35,921 nt of DNA from a virus, in the IMG/VR virus record IMGVR_UViG_3300037858_000060, positions 1 through 35,921 of that record; one strand, written 5' to 3'. Shown here piece by piece: positions 17,146-23,431 of the stretch. Position 1 is the first letter of the stretch. Each line of letters opens with the position of its first letter. Made by a program: the position numbers and the translations under genes. The notes under the pieces were generated by a model. It saw only the letters and a program-made list of their open reading frames with translations, was not told the origin of the DNA and ran no database searches.

Positions 17146-17384
17146 TGGGACGCCTGATCTGGCACGACGTGCAATAACTGGCCAGGATCGACACCGAGTG
17201 CAGCCGCAACCGCCTCAAGCTGCTCCAGGTGCAGCATGCGCAACGGGCGCCCGTGCGACTTGCCGTCCGAGGTGCTATACCAATAGCGCCGCACGGCGCC
17301 CATGCTGACACCCGCGCGCTGCTGGAGGGCGTACATCGTGAGCCCCTGCGCTTCTGCGATCGGTTTGACGTTCAACCTAATCAT
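17139..17384 (-). CDS. XRE/Cro-C1-type transcriptional regulator
   Basis: The frame is open further up to 17447, but I place the start at the ATG at 17384, which follows AGAGGGGGGGG by 4 nt. The upstream codons overlap the promoter. The 81-residue product has a helix-turn-helix of the Cro/C1 type: LTMYALQQRAGVSMGAVRRYW includes the turn and recognition helix, followed by LEAVAAALGVDPGQLL, the conserved final helices of XRE domains. It is a minimal DNA-binding domain with no peptidase or ligand domain. It is transcribed away from the early block and shares a symmetric promoter with it. It probably represses both directions; which of the palindromes it binds is inferred. Confidence 0.85.
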   Translation of the reverse strand: MIRLNVKPIAEAQGLTMYALQQRAGVSMGAVRRYWYSTSDGKSHGRPLRMLHLEQLEAVAAALGVDPGQLLHVVPDQASQM

Positions 17385-17418
17385 TCCGCCCCCCCCTCTT
17401 TGTGCGATTTCCAGGCTT

Positions 17419-17461
17419 AGTATATACCGAGCTTGACATGTTGTCAATGAGGGTGTATACT
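17419..17461. promoter_or_regulatory. Mirror-image divergent promoter with shared -35 operator palindrome
   Basis: Rightward: TTGACA at 17433-17438, a 17-nt spacer, then TATACT at 17456-17461. Leftward: TTGACA on the minus strand at 17447-17442, a 17-nt spacer, then TATACT on the minus strand at 17424-17419. The two -35 boxes form the palindrome TTGACA-TGT-TGTCAA. The outer parts are also inverted copies: AGTATATACC against GGTGTATACT, 9 of 10 after reversal. A dimeric repressor bound at the centre (17440) would block both promoters at once. The rightward start would lie near 17468 and feed the gene at 17511. The leftward start would lie near 17412 and feed the XRE gene. Confidence 0.85.
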
Positions 17462-17510
17462 GACCTTAGTACATATGCTGTACTCGATACACATTAGGAA
17501 GGACACACCT

Positions 17511-17864
17511 GTGACTGATACCAATACCCCCTACACCGTGCACACCATTGTCTATGGGCCTGACTATGCCAATCAGGTTACGGCACTGCTGGGCACGCGC
17601 CCGTCCACGTATAATCAAGACGCCCGATTGATTGACAACTGTGTCCACACCGGCGGCGGCACGATGCGACCGTTTGATACCTACTGCAATCTCGCCACGG
17701 GCACGGTGGTCAAGATCATCCATTACGGCATATCGTATGACCGCGTGCTGGTCTTTGCTGATAAGGCTGCCTACGACGCCTATGAAACGGAGCGCCGGAG
17801 GGCACAGCTCGATCCTGAGACGCTCCGAATGCCGGGTGAAATGAAGATCACCCGCGGGTTTTAA
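17511..17864 (+). CDS. Hypothetical early protein, first gene of the rightward block
   Basis: GTG 17511 is preceded by AGGAAGGA at 17496-17503, which is better placed than the ATG at 17475. The 117-residue product is MTDTNTPYTVHTI..., with a Tyr/Thr-rich mixed alpha-beta pattern and a conserved-looking VKIIHYGISYDRVLVFADKAAYDAYE segment split by charged turns. I do not recognise the family. As the first gene after a strong consensus promoter controlled by the XRE site, it is probably expressed early, and might be an anti-repressor or a takeover protein. No motif proves that. Confidence 0.7.
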   Translation: MTDTNTPYTVHTIVYGPDYANQVTALLGTRPSTYNQDARLIDNCVHTGGGTMRPFDTYCNLATGTVVKIIHYGISYDRVLVFADKAAYDAYETERRRAQLDPETLRMPGEMKITRGF

Positions 17865-17865
17865 G

Positions 17866-17902
17866 TAGCAGCAGCAGCGGGTCGGCGCAGCGCTGGCCCG
17901 CC
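17866..17902 (+). repeat. 37-nt leader repeat, copy 1
   Basis: A 37-nt intergenic element identical to the one at 18121-18157, starting one base after the stop of the preceding gene. Its core can fold as GCGGGTC pairing with GGCCCGC (one G-U pair) around an AGCGCT-containing loop. It is followed here by CATACCACAAGGAG, the ribosome-binding site of the next gene. Confidence 0.85.
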
Positions 17903-17923
17903 ATACCACAAGGAGAAATCACG

Positions 17924-18118
17924 ATGCGACGCTACACCCCCACCTATGCAGTGAATTGGTATCACGACTGGGAGAACGAGGACGAAGATGGCTACAGCTT
18001 GACTGCGCTCTGCGATGCTTGCGCCCAGGCTGGTGCTGAAATCGACTGGGCTAGCGCCGATGATGGCACGACAGGGTGCTGTCATTGCTGCGGGCGCGAA
18101 CAAGAGGTCATCCGGTAG
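17924..18118 (+). CDS. Small Cys-rich (zinc-ribbon-like) acidic protein
   Basis: This is a 64-residue protein with AGGAG 8 nt before the ATG. It has an acidic N-terminal half (YHDWENEDEDGYS). It also has a cysteine set CDAC (residues 30-33) plus CCHCC (52-56) near the C-terminus, spaced as in a small zinc ribbon. It lies between the two identical 37-nt leader repeats. Small zinc-ribbon proteins are common in phage early regions as host-takeover or regulatory factors. The specific role is unknown. Confidence 0.7.
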   Translation: MRRYTPTYAVNWYHDWENEDEDGYSLTALCDACAQAGAEIDWASADDGTTGCCHCCGREQEVIR

Positions 18119-18120
18119 GA

Positions 18121-18165
18121 TAGCAGCAGCAGCGGGTCGGCGCAGCGCTGGCCCGCCTGGAAGGA
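18121..18165 (+). repeat. 37-nt leader repeat, copy 2, extended by ribosome-binding site
   Basis: Positions 18121-18157 repeat 17866-17902 exactly. Positions 18143-18165, ending TGGAAGGA, recur as 23 identical bases at 18965-18987. The element thus joins the hairpin module to the Shine-Dalgarno of the gene at 18173. Confidence 0.85.
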
Positions 18166-18172
18166 TAGCGAT

Positions 18173-18604
18173 ATGAGCGACCACAAACCCGTAAACCTGA
18201 CAATCCAGGGCACATACAGAGGCTATGCCGTGTCGGTATCCCTGGAATGCAGTCTTGACAGTCTGGATAAAGCCATAAACCGCCTGCAAGCACGCGGCGT
18301 TGAGCCGCTTGCAGATCCGGCCCCGAGCAAGGGCAGCAGCAGCAGCAAGGGCGGCGAAATACTCGAAGGTACCGTCTACAGTATCTACACGACACGAGCC
18401 GATCTGCTCAAGTTCGAAGTCGCAACCGGAGAAGCACAGCGTATGCCGTGTGTGGCGTTCGCTGGCACCGCTGAAAGCATCACACGGCATATTGAAATGG
18501 GCCGCGTTGTGACGCTCGAAGGCTACACAAAGCACGATGAGAAGTGGGGGAGCTCGTTTGTGGTCTCGAAGGTGCTCAAGTCTGAGCCGCGAGCCGCCGC
18601 ATAA
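18173..18604 (+). CDS. Putative OB-fold-like early protein
   Basis: This is a 143-residue protein; GGAAGGA lies 7 nt before the ATG. The N-terminal part (2-45) has two strands and a helix (YRGYAVSVSLECSLDSLDKAINRL). A Ser-rich linker (about 52-59) leads to a C-terminal beta domain with GTVYSIYTTR, then RVVTLEGYTKHDEKWGSSF. The last pattern resembles the final strands of OB-fold single-stranded-DNA-binding domains. A nucleic-acid-binding role is plausible but not proven. It lacks the acidic tail typical of true SSB. Confidence 0.6.
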   Translation: MSDHKPVNLTIQGTYRGYAVSVSLECSLDSLDKAINRLQARGVEPLADPAPSKGSSSSKGGEILEGTVYSIYTTRADLLKFEVATGEAQRMPCVAFAGTAESITRHIEMGRVVTLEGYTKHDEKWGSSFVVSKVLKSEPRAAA

Positions 18605-18666
18605 CCGGCAGTAGAATGAAAGCAATACACGGCCTGGGTAGCCTGGGCCGCCAGAAAGGAACCACC

Positions 18667-19011
18667 ATGGAGGCGACCACCATGCATAGCGGCGTTGTCT
18701 GGTTTGACCGGGCCTGTGATGAACGACCTATGTATCGCAAGCCATTTCTGCTTCGTCTCCACACAGAGACAGCCCATCACGTTGTAACCGAGGCGTCGGT
18801 TGAGGCGTTTCTCCGCCGATGGATGAAACCGCAACGGCTGAACAATGGCACGGTGCCAATTGCGCAGAAGGTTGCAACGTATACCGCAGAGCTTGAGCAG
18901 CTCGGATATTGCTTTATCACGCGCCACGACAGCATGACGGGCCTGGAGGTCTACTATGTGCCGACAGCGCTGGCCCGCCTGGAAGGAGATTACCATGGCG
19001 ACATTTGTTAG
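18667..19011 (+). CDS. Hypothetical early protein
   Basis: ATG 18667 follows CCAGAAAGGA by 6 nt, so I prefer it to the ATG at 18616, which would cut into this leader. The 114-residue product is mixed alpha-beta, with no cysteine motif or membrane segment. Its last 9 codons coincide with a copy of the 23-nt leader element, so the coding sequence and the next gene's ribosome-binding site share DNA. I recognise no family. Confidence 0.6.
   Translation: MEATTMHSGVVWFDRACDERPMYRKPFLLRLHTETAHHVVTEASVEAFLRRWMKPQRLNNGTVPIAQKVATYTAELEQLGYCFITRHDSMTGLEVYYVPTALARLEGDYHGDIC
18965..18987 (+). repeat. 23-nt leader element, copy inside the end of a gene
   Basis: CAGCGCTGGCCCGCC followed by TGGAAGGA is identical to 18143-18165. 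Here it encodes the last residues (A-L-A-R-L-E-G-D) of the upstream gene and supplies the Shine-Dalgarno for ATG 18995. Confidence 0.8.
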
Positions 19012-19351
19012 TCCTGGCATCGTGCTCGACTATGAACCGAGTACCGATTGTTGGATAGCCAGCGCGCCGTACTATATGATAGGCAAGCACGCCGATGCGA
19101 GCGCCCTGGAGGGGGAAATCCGCGCGGCCTATTACAACCCTGATCCGTATTTTGTGGCTAACATTGTGAAGCGCGGCATCGAAGAGCTCAGGATCAAATG
19201 GGGATCTACAGTGGGCGATCTGCCGTTCCTGTTCATCGCGGGTGAGGGGCAAGAAGGATACCAGGTACCAGACAACTGGCTCGCAGAGTTTCAAGCCATC
19301 GCGGCCCGGTGGGGCTGGGAGACGTACGAACGTGAGGAAGCGGCATGTTAG
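18995..19351 (+). CDS. Hypothetical early protein
   Basis: GGAAGGAG precedes ATG 18995; the first in-frame ATG at 18956 lies inside the upstream gene and lacks a site. The 118-residue product has a short N-terminal beta region (IVLDYEPSTDCWIAS), then helices, ending in ARWGWETYEREEAAC. It overlaps the previous gene by 17 nt and the PP-loop gene by 7 nt, so it may be made together with that enzyme. The family is unknown. Confidence 0.6.
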   Translation: MATFVSPGIVLDYEPSTDCWIASAPYYMIGKHADASALEGEIRAAYYNPDPYFVANIVKRGIEELRIKWGSTVGDLPFLFIAGEGQEGYQVPDNWLAEFQAIAARWGWETYEREEAAC

Positions 19352-20349
19352 AAAGAGATGCAACGGGAGCAGTACAGCCCCCAGCGCCTCGCCTTGATCA
19401 ATTCAATCTGTTCCATGTGGGCATGTCAGGCGGTAAGGACTCCGCCGCGCTCGCGCTTTGGTCTTGGTATGAGAGTGGAATTCCACGCGATCAGATTCGC
19501 GTGGTGTTTTGCGACACCGGGAACGAAGACGCCCTGACCTATGCCTTTCTCGATTATCTGCGCGAATTATTTCCGATCGAAACGCTCAATCCAGAGTATG
19601 ATTTTTACGAGTTGGCCAACAAAAAAAAGCGGTTTCCGTCGCCCAAGGCGCAGTTTTGTACGCAATTCCTGAAAATCATCCCCAACCGGGAGCATATCAT
19701 GCGCCTGATGCGAGAAGGACATGAGGTGTGCAAACTGAACGGCGTGCGCCGCGAAGAAGGGCATAGCAGCAATACACGCAGCACCGCAGAGGCATGGGAG
19801 TTCGATGCGGGCCCGTACTGCTGGACACACCGTCCGCTGCTACACTGGACAATTGATGATATCTGGGAGATGCATCGGCGGTATCTCTCACTCGATCGGG
19901 TGTGTGATTTGATCGCCGACGATCCGACAATGCAGCCGGAGCGAAAACAGCAACTTATTGAGCGGATGCGCCAGAAGGGCGTGCCGCGCAACCCGCTGTA
20001 TGAAATGGGGGCCTCGCGCGTGGGGTGTTTCCCATGCATTAACTCTCGCAAAGCGGAACTGCGATCGCTAGCAAAGTTCCGCCCTGAGCGGGTCGATTAT
20101 CTTGAACAAAAAGAGCAAGAGATCCGCAATCGGCATGGGCGATCAACGTTCTTTGCGCGCACGCACGTGCCTGAGCACCTGCGAAGTCTGGAGGTATCAA
20201 CCGCCAGCGGTGAGACGGTCAAGGTGCCGACGATCCGCGATGTGATCGAGTGGGCACAGACGGCGCGGGGTGGGTGGCAGTTTGACATGGACTTCGATGA
20301 TGACGATTTGCCTGTAAGTGCCTGTGACGTAGGCGGTTTTTGCGAATAA
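19345..20349 (+). CDS. PAPS-reductase / DndC-like PP-loop ATP pyrophosphatase
   Basis: This is a 334-residue PP-loop enzyme. Residues 28-33 are SGGKDS, the ATP-pyrophosphatase loop. FCDTGNE (55-61) matches the adenine-binding strand. C105 in FCTQFLK, RREE (135-138) and GASRVGCFPC with C228 and C231 follow the PAPS reductase/DndC pattern, with enough cysteines for an iron-sulfur cluster (a further C near the C-terminus). CysH reduces PAPS to sulfite, while DndC activates sulfur for DNA phosphorothioation. Phage versions of this family often stand alone. No dndB, D or E partner or other sulfur gene is visible here. A nucleotide- or DNA-modifying role is possible but unproven. Confidence 0.85.
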   Translation: MLERDATGAVQPPAPRLDQFNLFHVGMSGGKDSAALALWSWYESGIPRDQIRVVFCDTGNEDALTYAFLDYLRELFPIETLNPEYDFYELANKKKRFPSPKAQFCTQFLKIIPNREHIMRLMREGHEVCKLNGVRREEGHSSNTRSTAEAWEFDAGPYCWTHRPLLHWTIDDIWEMHRRYLSLDRVCDLIADDPTMQPERKQQLIERMRQKGVPRNPLYEMGASRVGCFPCINSRKAELRSLAKFRPERVDYLEQKEQEIRNRHGRSTFFARTHVPEHLRSLEVSTASGETVKVPTIRDVIEWAQTARGGWQFDMDFDDDDLPVSACDVGGFCE

Positions 20350-20365
20350 CCAGAAAGGACACACC

Positions 20366-20650
20366 ATGATCACCTTCAATGAGCAGAGCGGCGGGTGCAT
20401 CGTTGCCCGCCTGCACACCCCCACCTGCGTGCAGATCCTTGGCAGCATCACGGCGCGCCCGGTGTCCGGCTCACGTCGCTGGCTCCCGGCCATGGTAACG
20501 CAATGGGGCCCGGATCGTTATCACTACGAGATCACGACACACACCGGCGATACAGCAACCTGCGAAACCTACACGGCGGCACAAGAGCACTTCCGCCACC
20601 TGGGGCAGGCGCTTCGTGCTGAGCTGTGCGGGGAAGGGGGCGCGGCATGA
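20366..20650 (+). CDS. Small hypothetical protein
   Basis: This is a 94-residue protein with the leader CCAGAAAGGACACACC before the ATG, the same sequence type as the leaders of the genes at 17511 (GGACACACC) and 18667 (CCAGAAAGGA). It is rich in Thr/Ala with an SRRWLPAMVTQW segment and a helical C-terminus. Nothing identifies a family. Its TGA overlaps the next ATG. Confidence 0.6.
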   Translation: MITFNEQSGGCIVARLHTPTCVQILGSITARPVSGSRRWLPAMVTQWGPDRYHYEITTHTGDTATCETYTAAQEHFRHLGQALRAELCGEGGAA

Positions 20651-20883
20651 GCTTTCGTCCGAAGGGTCGCCGCACGAAGGCGCAGCGCGCGGCGGATGCC
20701 TCGCTTCACGAGGTGCCAGCCCGCCCGGCGTGGCAGCGCGGTTGCTGTGCGGAGTGTGGCGCGCCGATCACCGGCCCGGGCGCTGGGGCGGCGCATGCCT
20801 TTCGCATCGTCTGCCAGACCTGCACGACGCGCGCCGCGGCGGCGTATTTTATGGTCAGTGAACACACAAAAGCCCCGGGGTAA
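20647..20883 (+). CDS. Small zinc-ribbon protein, last gene of the early block
   Basis: I use ATG 20647, in the ATGA overlap with the gene before, rather than the in-frame ATG at 20626. The 78-residue product has a basic N-terminus (FRPKGRRTKAQRA), then CAEC and CQTC pairs about 20 residues apart (a treble-clef or ribbon-type zinc site), and a short helix. Its stop lies within the stem of the converging terminator. Likely a nucleic-acid-binding factor; the partner is unknown. Confidence 0.65.
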   Translation: MSFRPKGRRTKAQRAADASLHEVPARPAWQRGCCAECGAPITGPGAGAAHAFRIVCQTCTTRAAAAYFMVSEHTKAPG

Positions 20884-20893
20884 TCCTCGGGGC
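20868..20893 (-). terminator. Terminator of the leftward tail operon (possibly two-way)
   Basis: GCCCCGGGG (20872-20880) pairs with CCTCGGGGC (20885-20893), with one G-U pair and a TAAT loop. On the minus strand the stem is followed by TTTT, so it ends the tail operon whose last gene stops at 20936. On the plus strand it comes at the very end of the early block, but the tract after it is only CTTCG, so rightward termination is weaker. Confidence 0.8.
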
Positions 20894-20935
20894 CTTCGTG
20901 TACGCCTGTGGTCTTTCAACCACTCTTATTATACC

Positions 20936-21367
20936 CTACCCTTGCAGTGTCAGGCGCATTTTTCGCGTGAGAATATAGTCCTCTGCTCCTGCCGCCTTGC
21001 TCACGGCAGGGAAGTTGGCCGCCGCCACCATGTACCCGCTGTCGGCGGTGGCGCTGCCTGACACAAACAACCCCATCTCTCGAAGTGTCCCGTTTGCTAC
21101 GCCTACCGCATACTCTGCCGTGCATTGGATCGTGCGCGTCGGACTCACGCTCACGGCGCCGCTGTCGTCGAGATACTCGACCGTGGCCGCCACGCGCGCC
21201 AGCTCGTTGTGCAGTGTCGCCTGGTCAACGGCGGGTTGGGGCGTCACGTCTGCGCTATCCCACGCGCTGAGACCCTCGCCCACAGCGAGGTAGATCGGCC
21301 CGCCGTTGACAAGCAAGTGAGCAAGTGAGACTCCGAGTTGATCCGTTACCAGTGCATCTTGTGCCAT
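20936..21367 (-). CDS. Small tail-tip protein (paralogue-like to the 26541 gene)
   Basis: This is a 143-residue protein with GGAGGA upstream of the ATG. It has IYLAVGEGLSAWDS, then VDQATLHNELAR, a Thr-rich strand set, and GTLREMGLFVSG near the C-terminal third. The order (VGxG, LxNEL, then NxxxxEMGxF) parallels the 170-residue protein encoded at 26541-27053, where the matching pieces are LGIGDD, LQAAVNKHY and NEWGIFN. It is the most promoter-distal gene of the tail operon, directly after the gpI/beta-propeller gene. A tip or fibre-associated role is inferred. Confidence 0.65.
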   Translation of the reverse strand: MAQDALVTDQLGVSLAHLLVNGGPIYLAVGEGLSAWDSADVTPQPAVDQATLHNELARVAATVEYLDDSGAVSVSPTRTIQCTAEYAVGVANGTLREMGLFVSGSATADSGYMVAAANFPAVSKAAGAEDYILTRKMRLTLQG

Positions 21368-21370
21368 AGT

Positions 21371-23431
21371 TCAATCCTCCAGTGTGGCGCGCCCGAGGTC
21401 GTATTGCAGGCCCGCGCGATAATCCGTGAGTATATAAGCAATAGGAGCCACATTACCGTACCCATGCGTCTTGAGACTATGCACAGTCACATTGCCGGGC
21501 AGATCCGGCAGTGGAACGGTAAAGCTGCGTGCATCGTCCTTTGCGAGATCGTCAAAAGCCACAATGTGCAATCCGTCGATCGTGTCCTCGTCAAACGCAT
21601 ACATGCACTGTGCTGACTGGTGCCACGCGGGGCAGTGTGTGCGATAGCTCAATGGAGTGGTGTCGAGCGTAGCTTCAAATGCCAACGTGGCAGGATTGAG
21701 GCGCGCAACCCCCCTCGTGTTTGGGGTGCCCTCGAAACGGTGCATCTCACGCCCTGTTATCAGGTAGATTGCATCTGTGGTAGGGACATAAACCAGATGT
21801 TCATAGAATGGATTCGCTGGCTCATCCATTATGCCAGTAGAATATGGGCCGATCTCTACACTGCTCTGTGTGATGACCAGTGTTGCTGGATCGATCGCGT
21901 TCACGATGCACCCTGGATGTCTTCCGTAAGATCCCAAGCTCTGATATGCGCCACTTGATGAATGAAACACATATTGCAGCAGCAAAATACGATCGGTGGG
22001 TGCATGGTATATCATGCGCCCTGGCCAATACCACCAATTTGTGCCTGTCGGCATCTCAGCAACGACCGAGCGCGCAATCGGGTCGATCTGGAGAATTCGC
22101 GCGTAGTACCTATCGATCACGTACACATGGCCGGTAGACGGGACATACAAAACATCCTGGATAAAGATCCGCTCATACGATGGAATGATATCAAACTCGG
22201 TGGTGGCGCCTGCCTGATCAATAATCTGAATGGAATCATACGTAGCTTCTGTTTTGCCGCTGCTGGCCCATATTTCATGTGTCTCGGGCACATAGGTCAT
22301 ATGGGCAAATGGAGGCACAGGATCGCCGGTTTCGCCGGGTGTGTCGATCTGCCATTCAGATGTAGCACTAATGTATATGCTGCGCCGCAATGGGTCGTAT
22401 GCAATGCCGAATGGTATGTTTTCCGCGCTGAATCCATCTCGCCACAAAATGAGATCATATGTCTCGTACGTCTGGATTGGAATATGCTGCACCTCATGCG
22501 TGCGCCAATTGATCAGGCTGAGGTAGTACCAGTAATGAGTAGCGTGGTAATGAATAACGGGATCCTGGCGCGCTGTCCAGAAAACCGCGATATAATCCCG
22601 CATCGCATTGCCTGCGATAGCATCACTGCGCGCATACTGATCGGGGAAATCCAAGTAGCTGGCCTGGATACCCTCAGCCGGGAGGCTCAGCACGACCAGG
22701 CCGCGCATGTAGAGCGTGTAGGTTGTGCCCACCGCTTTGTAGCGGTCGATCAGGGCACTAATCCGATCGAACTCGGACTCCACATCTACATCCGTCGGCA
22801 CTTCGAGCGTCACTTCAAAATGGCCCGCCGTGGGGGCATCCACAACCGTGCCGCGGTAGCCCTCGCTGAGTTCGATCAGGCGGGCGATCCCGCCCGCGGT
22901 CGTGCGCGGGAGGGTGAGCTCATACAAAAAGCGCCGCCGGTAGTCGGGATCACTCTCGCCAGCAAGGCGCGGCACATTCCAGAGAATGCCCCAGAAATCG
23001 AGCCACGCGCCCGCCACGAGGCGAATATCAGTCTGTTGCAGCAGCAGGCCGGTATCTCTGCCGGATTGGCGCAGGCCCGCCGCCAGGGGCCGCACAACGC
23101 GCCACAGGCCCGCCGTGTAGGCGCCCAGTGTAGCCGCCTGCCCGCTGTGCAGCGTATGCGCCGCGGGGATCAGGCAATGCGCGCCCACGTCGGCCCAGTC
23201 TGCCGCCTTGAGTGTTGCCCCCAGCGCCGCGGGGAGTGCCGCGATCAAGGTGGCGATCGTGTACTCTGCAAGCTGGTAGGTGCTGCTGCTTTCGCCGATG
23301 ACGACGGCGATCGCCTCATCATCGATCTGGATCCACGCAGCTGCGTTCGGTGCCAGCCCGATCACCTGGATCGCCAGCGGGGAGGCGTTGATCGCCGGGT
23401 GTAGGGATTCAATCAGGTCGATCGATGTCAT
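21371..23431 (-). CDS. Baseplate gpI-like protein fused to a beta-propeller receptor domain
   Basis: This is a 686-residue protein; its ATGA overlaps the gpJ gene. Residues about 125-250 look like the P2 gpI/tail-protein-I class that pairs with gpJ: LDFWGILWNVPRL, then RRRFLYELTLPRTTAGGIARLIE in two pieces. From about 250 to the end, six or so repeats of the form xYxPxxxxIYxxx (for example AYDPLRRSIYIS, TYVPETHEIWAS, LYVPSTGHVYVID, IYHAPTDRILLL, VYVPTTDAIYLIT) indicate a YVTN/NHL-type beta-propeller. The propeller part is clearly richer in A+T than the N-terminal part and its neighbours, suggesting separate acquisition. It is probably the host-binding end of the baseplate. Confidence 0.8.
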   Translation of the reverse strand: MTSIDLIESLHPAINASPLAIQVIGLAPNAAAWIQIDDEAIAVVIGESSSTYQLAEYTIATLIAALPAALGATLKAADWADVGAHCLIPAAHTLHSGQAATLGAYTAGLWRVVRPLAAGLRQSGRDTGLLLQQTDIRLVAGAWLDFWGILWNVPRLAGESDPDYRRRFLYELTLPRTTAGGIARLIELSEGYRGTVVDAPTAGHFEVTLEVPTDVDVESEFDRISALIDRYKAVGTTYTLYMRGLVVLSLPAEGIQASYLDFPDQYARSDAIAGNAMRDYIAVFWTARQDPVIHYHATHYWYYLSLINWRTHEVQHIPIQTYETYDLILWRDGFSAENIPFGIAYDPLRRSIYISATSEWQIDTPGETGDPVPPFAHMTYVPETHEIWASSGKTEATYDSIQIIDQAGATTEFDIIPSYERIFIQDVLYVPSTGHVYVIDRYYARILQIDPIARSVVAEMPTGTNWWYWPGRMIYHAPTDRILLLQYVFHSSSGAYQSLGSYGRHPGCIVNAIDPATLVITQSSVEIGPYSTGIMDEPANPFYEHLVYVPTTDAIYLITGREMHRFEGTPNTRGVARLNPATLAFEATLDTTPLSYRTHCPAWHQSAQCMYAFDEDTIDGLHIVAFDDLAKDDARSFTVPLPDLPGNVTVHSLKTHGYGNVAPIAYILTDYRAGLQYDLGRATLED

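Noticed and set aside
16804-17157. Plus-strand open frame across the gap after the neck genes
   Set aside because: It overlaps the gp10-like gene, has no ribosome-binding site, and runs through two inverted repeats and the end of the XRE gene.
17866-18157. Identical 37-nt repeats considered as attachment sites or a transposon scar
   Set aside because: Both copies sit directly before ribosome-binding sites on the same strand, part of the element recurs before another start, and no integrase or transposase is visible.
21962-23404. Long plus-strand open frame (480 codons) opposite the gpI/propeller gene
   Set aside because: The minus strand carries clear gpI and propeller motifs and lies in the coupled tail operon. 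The plus-strand frame has an Arg/His/Cys-rich shadow composition and no leader.
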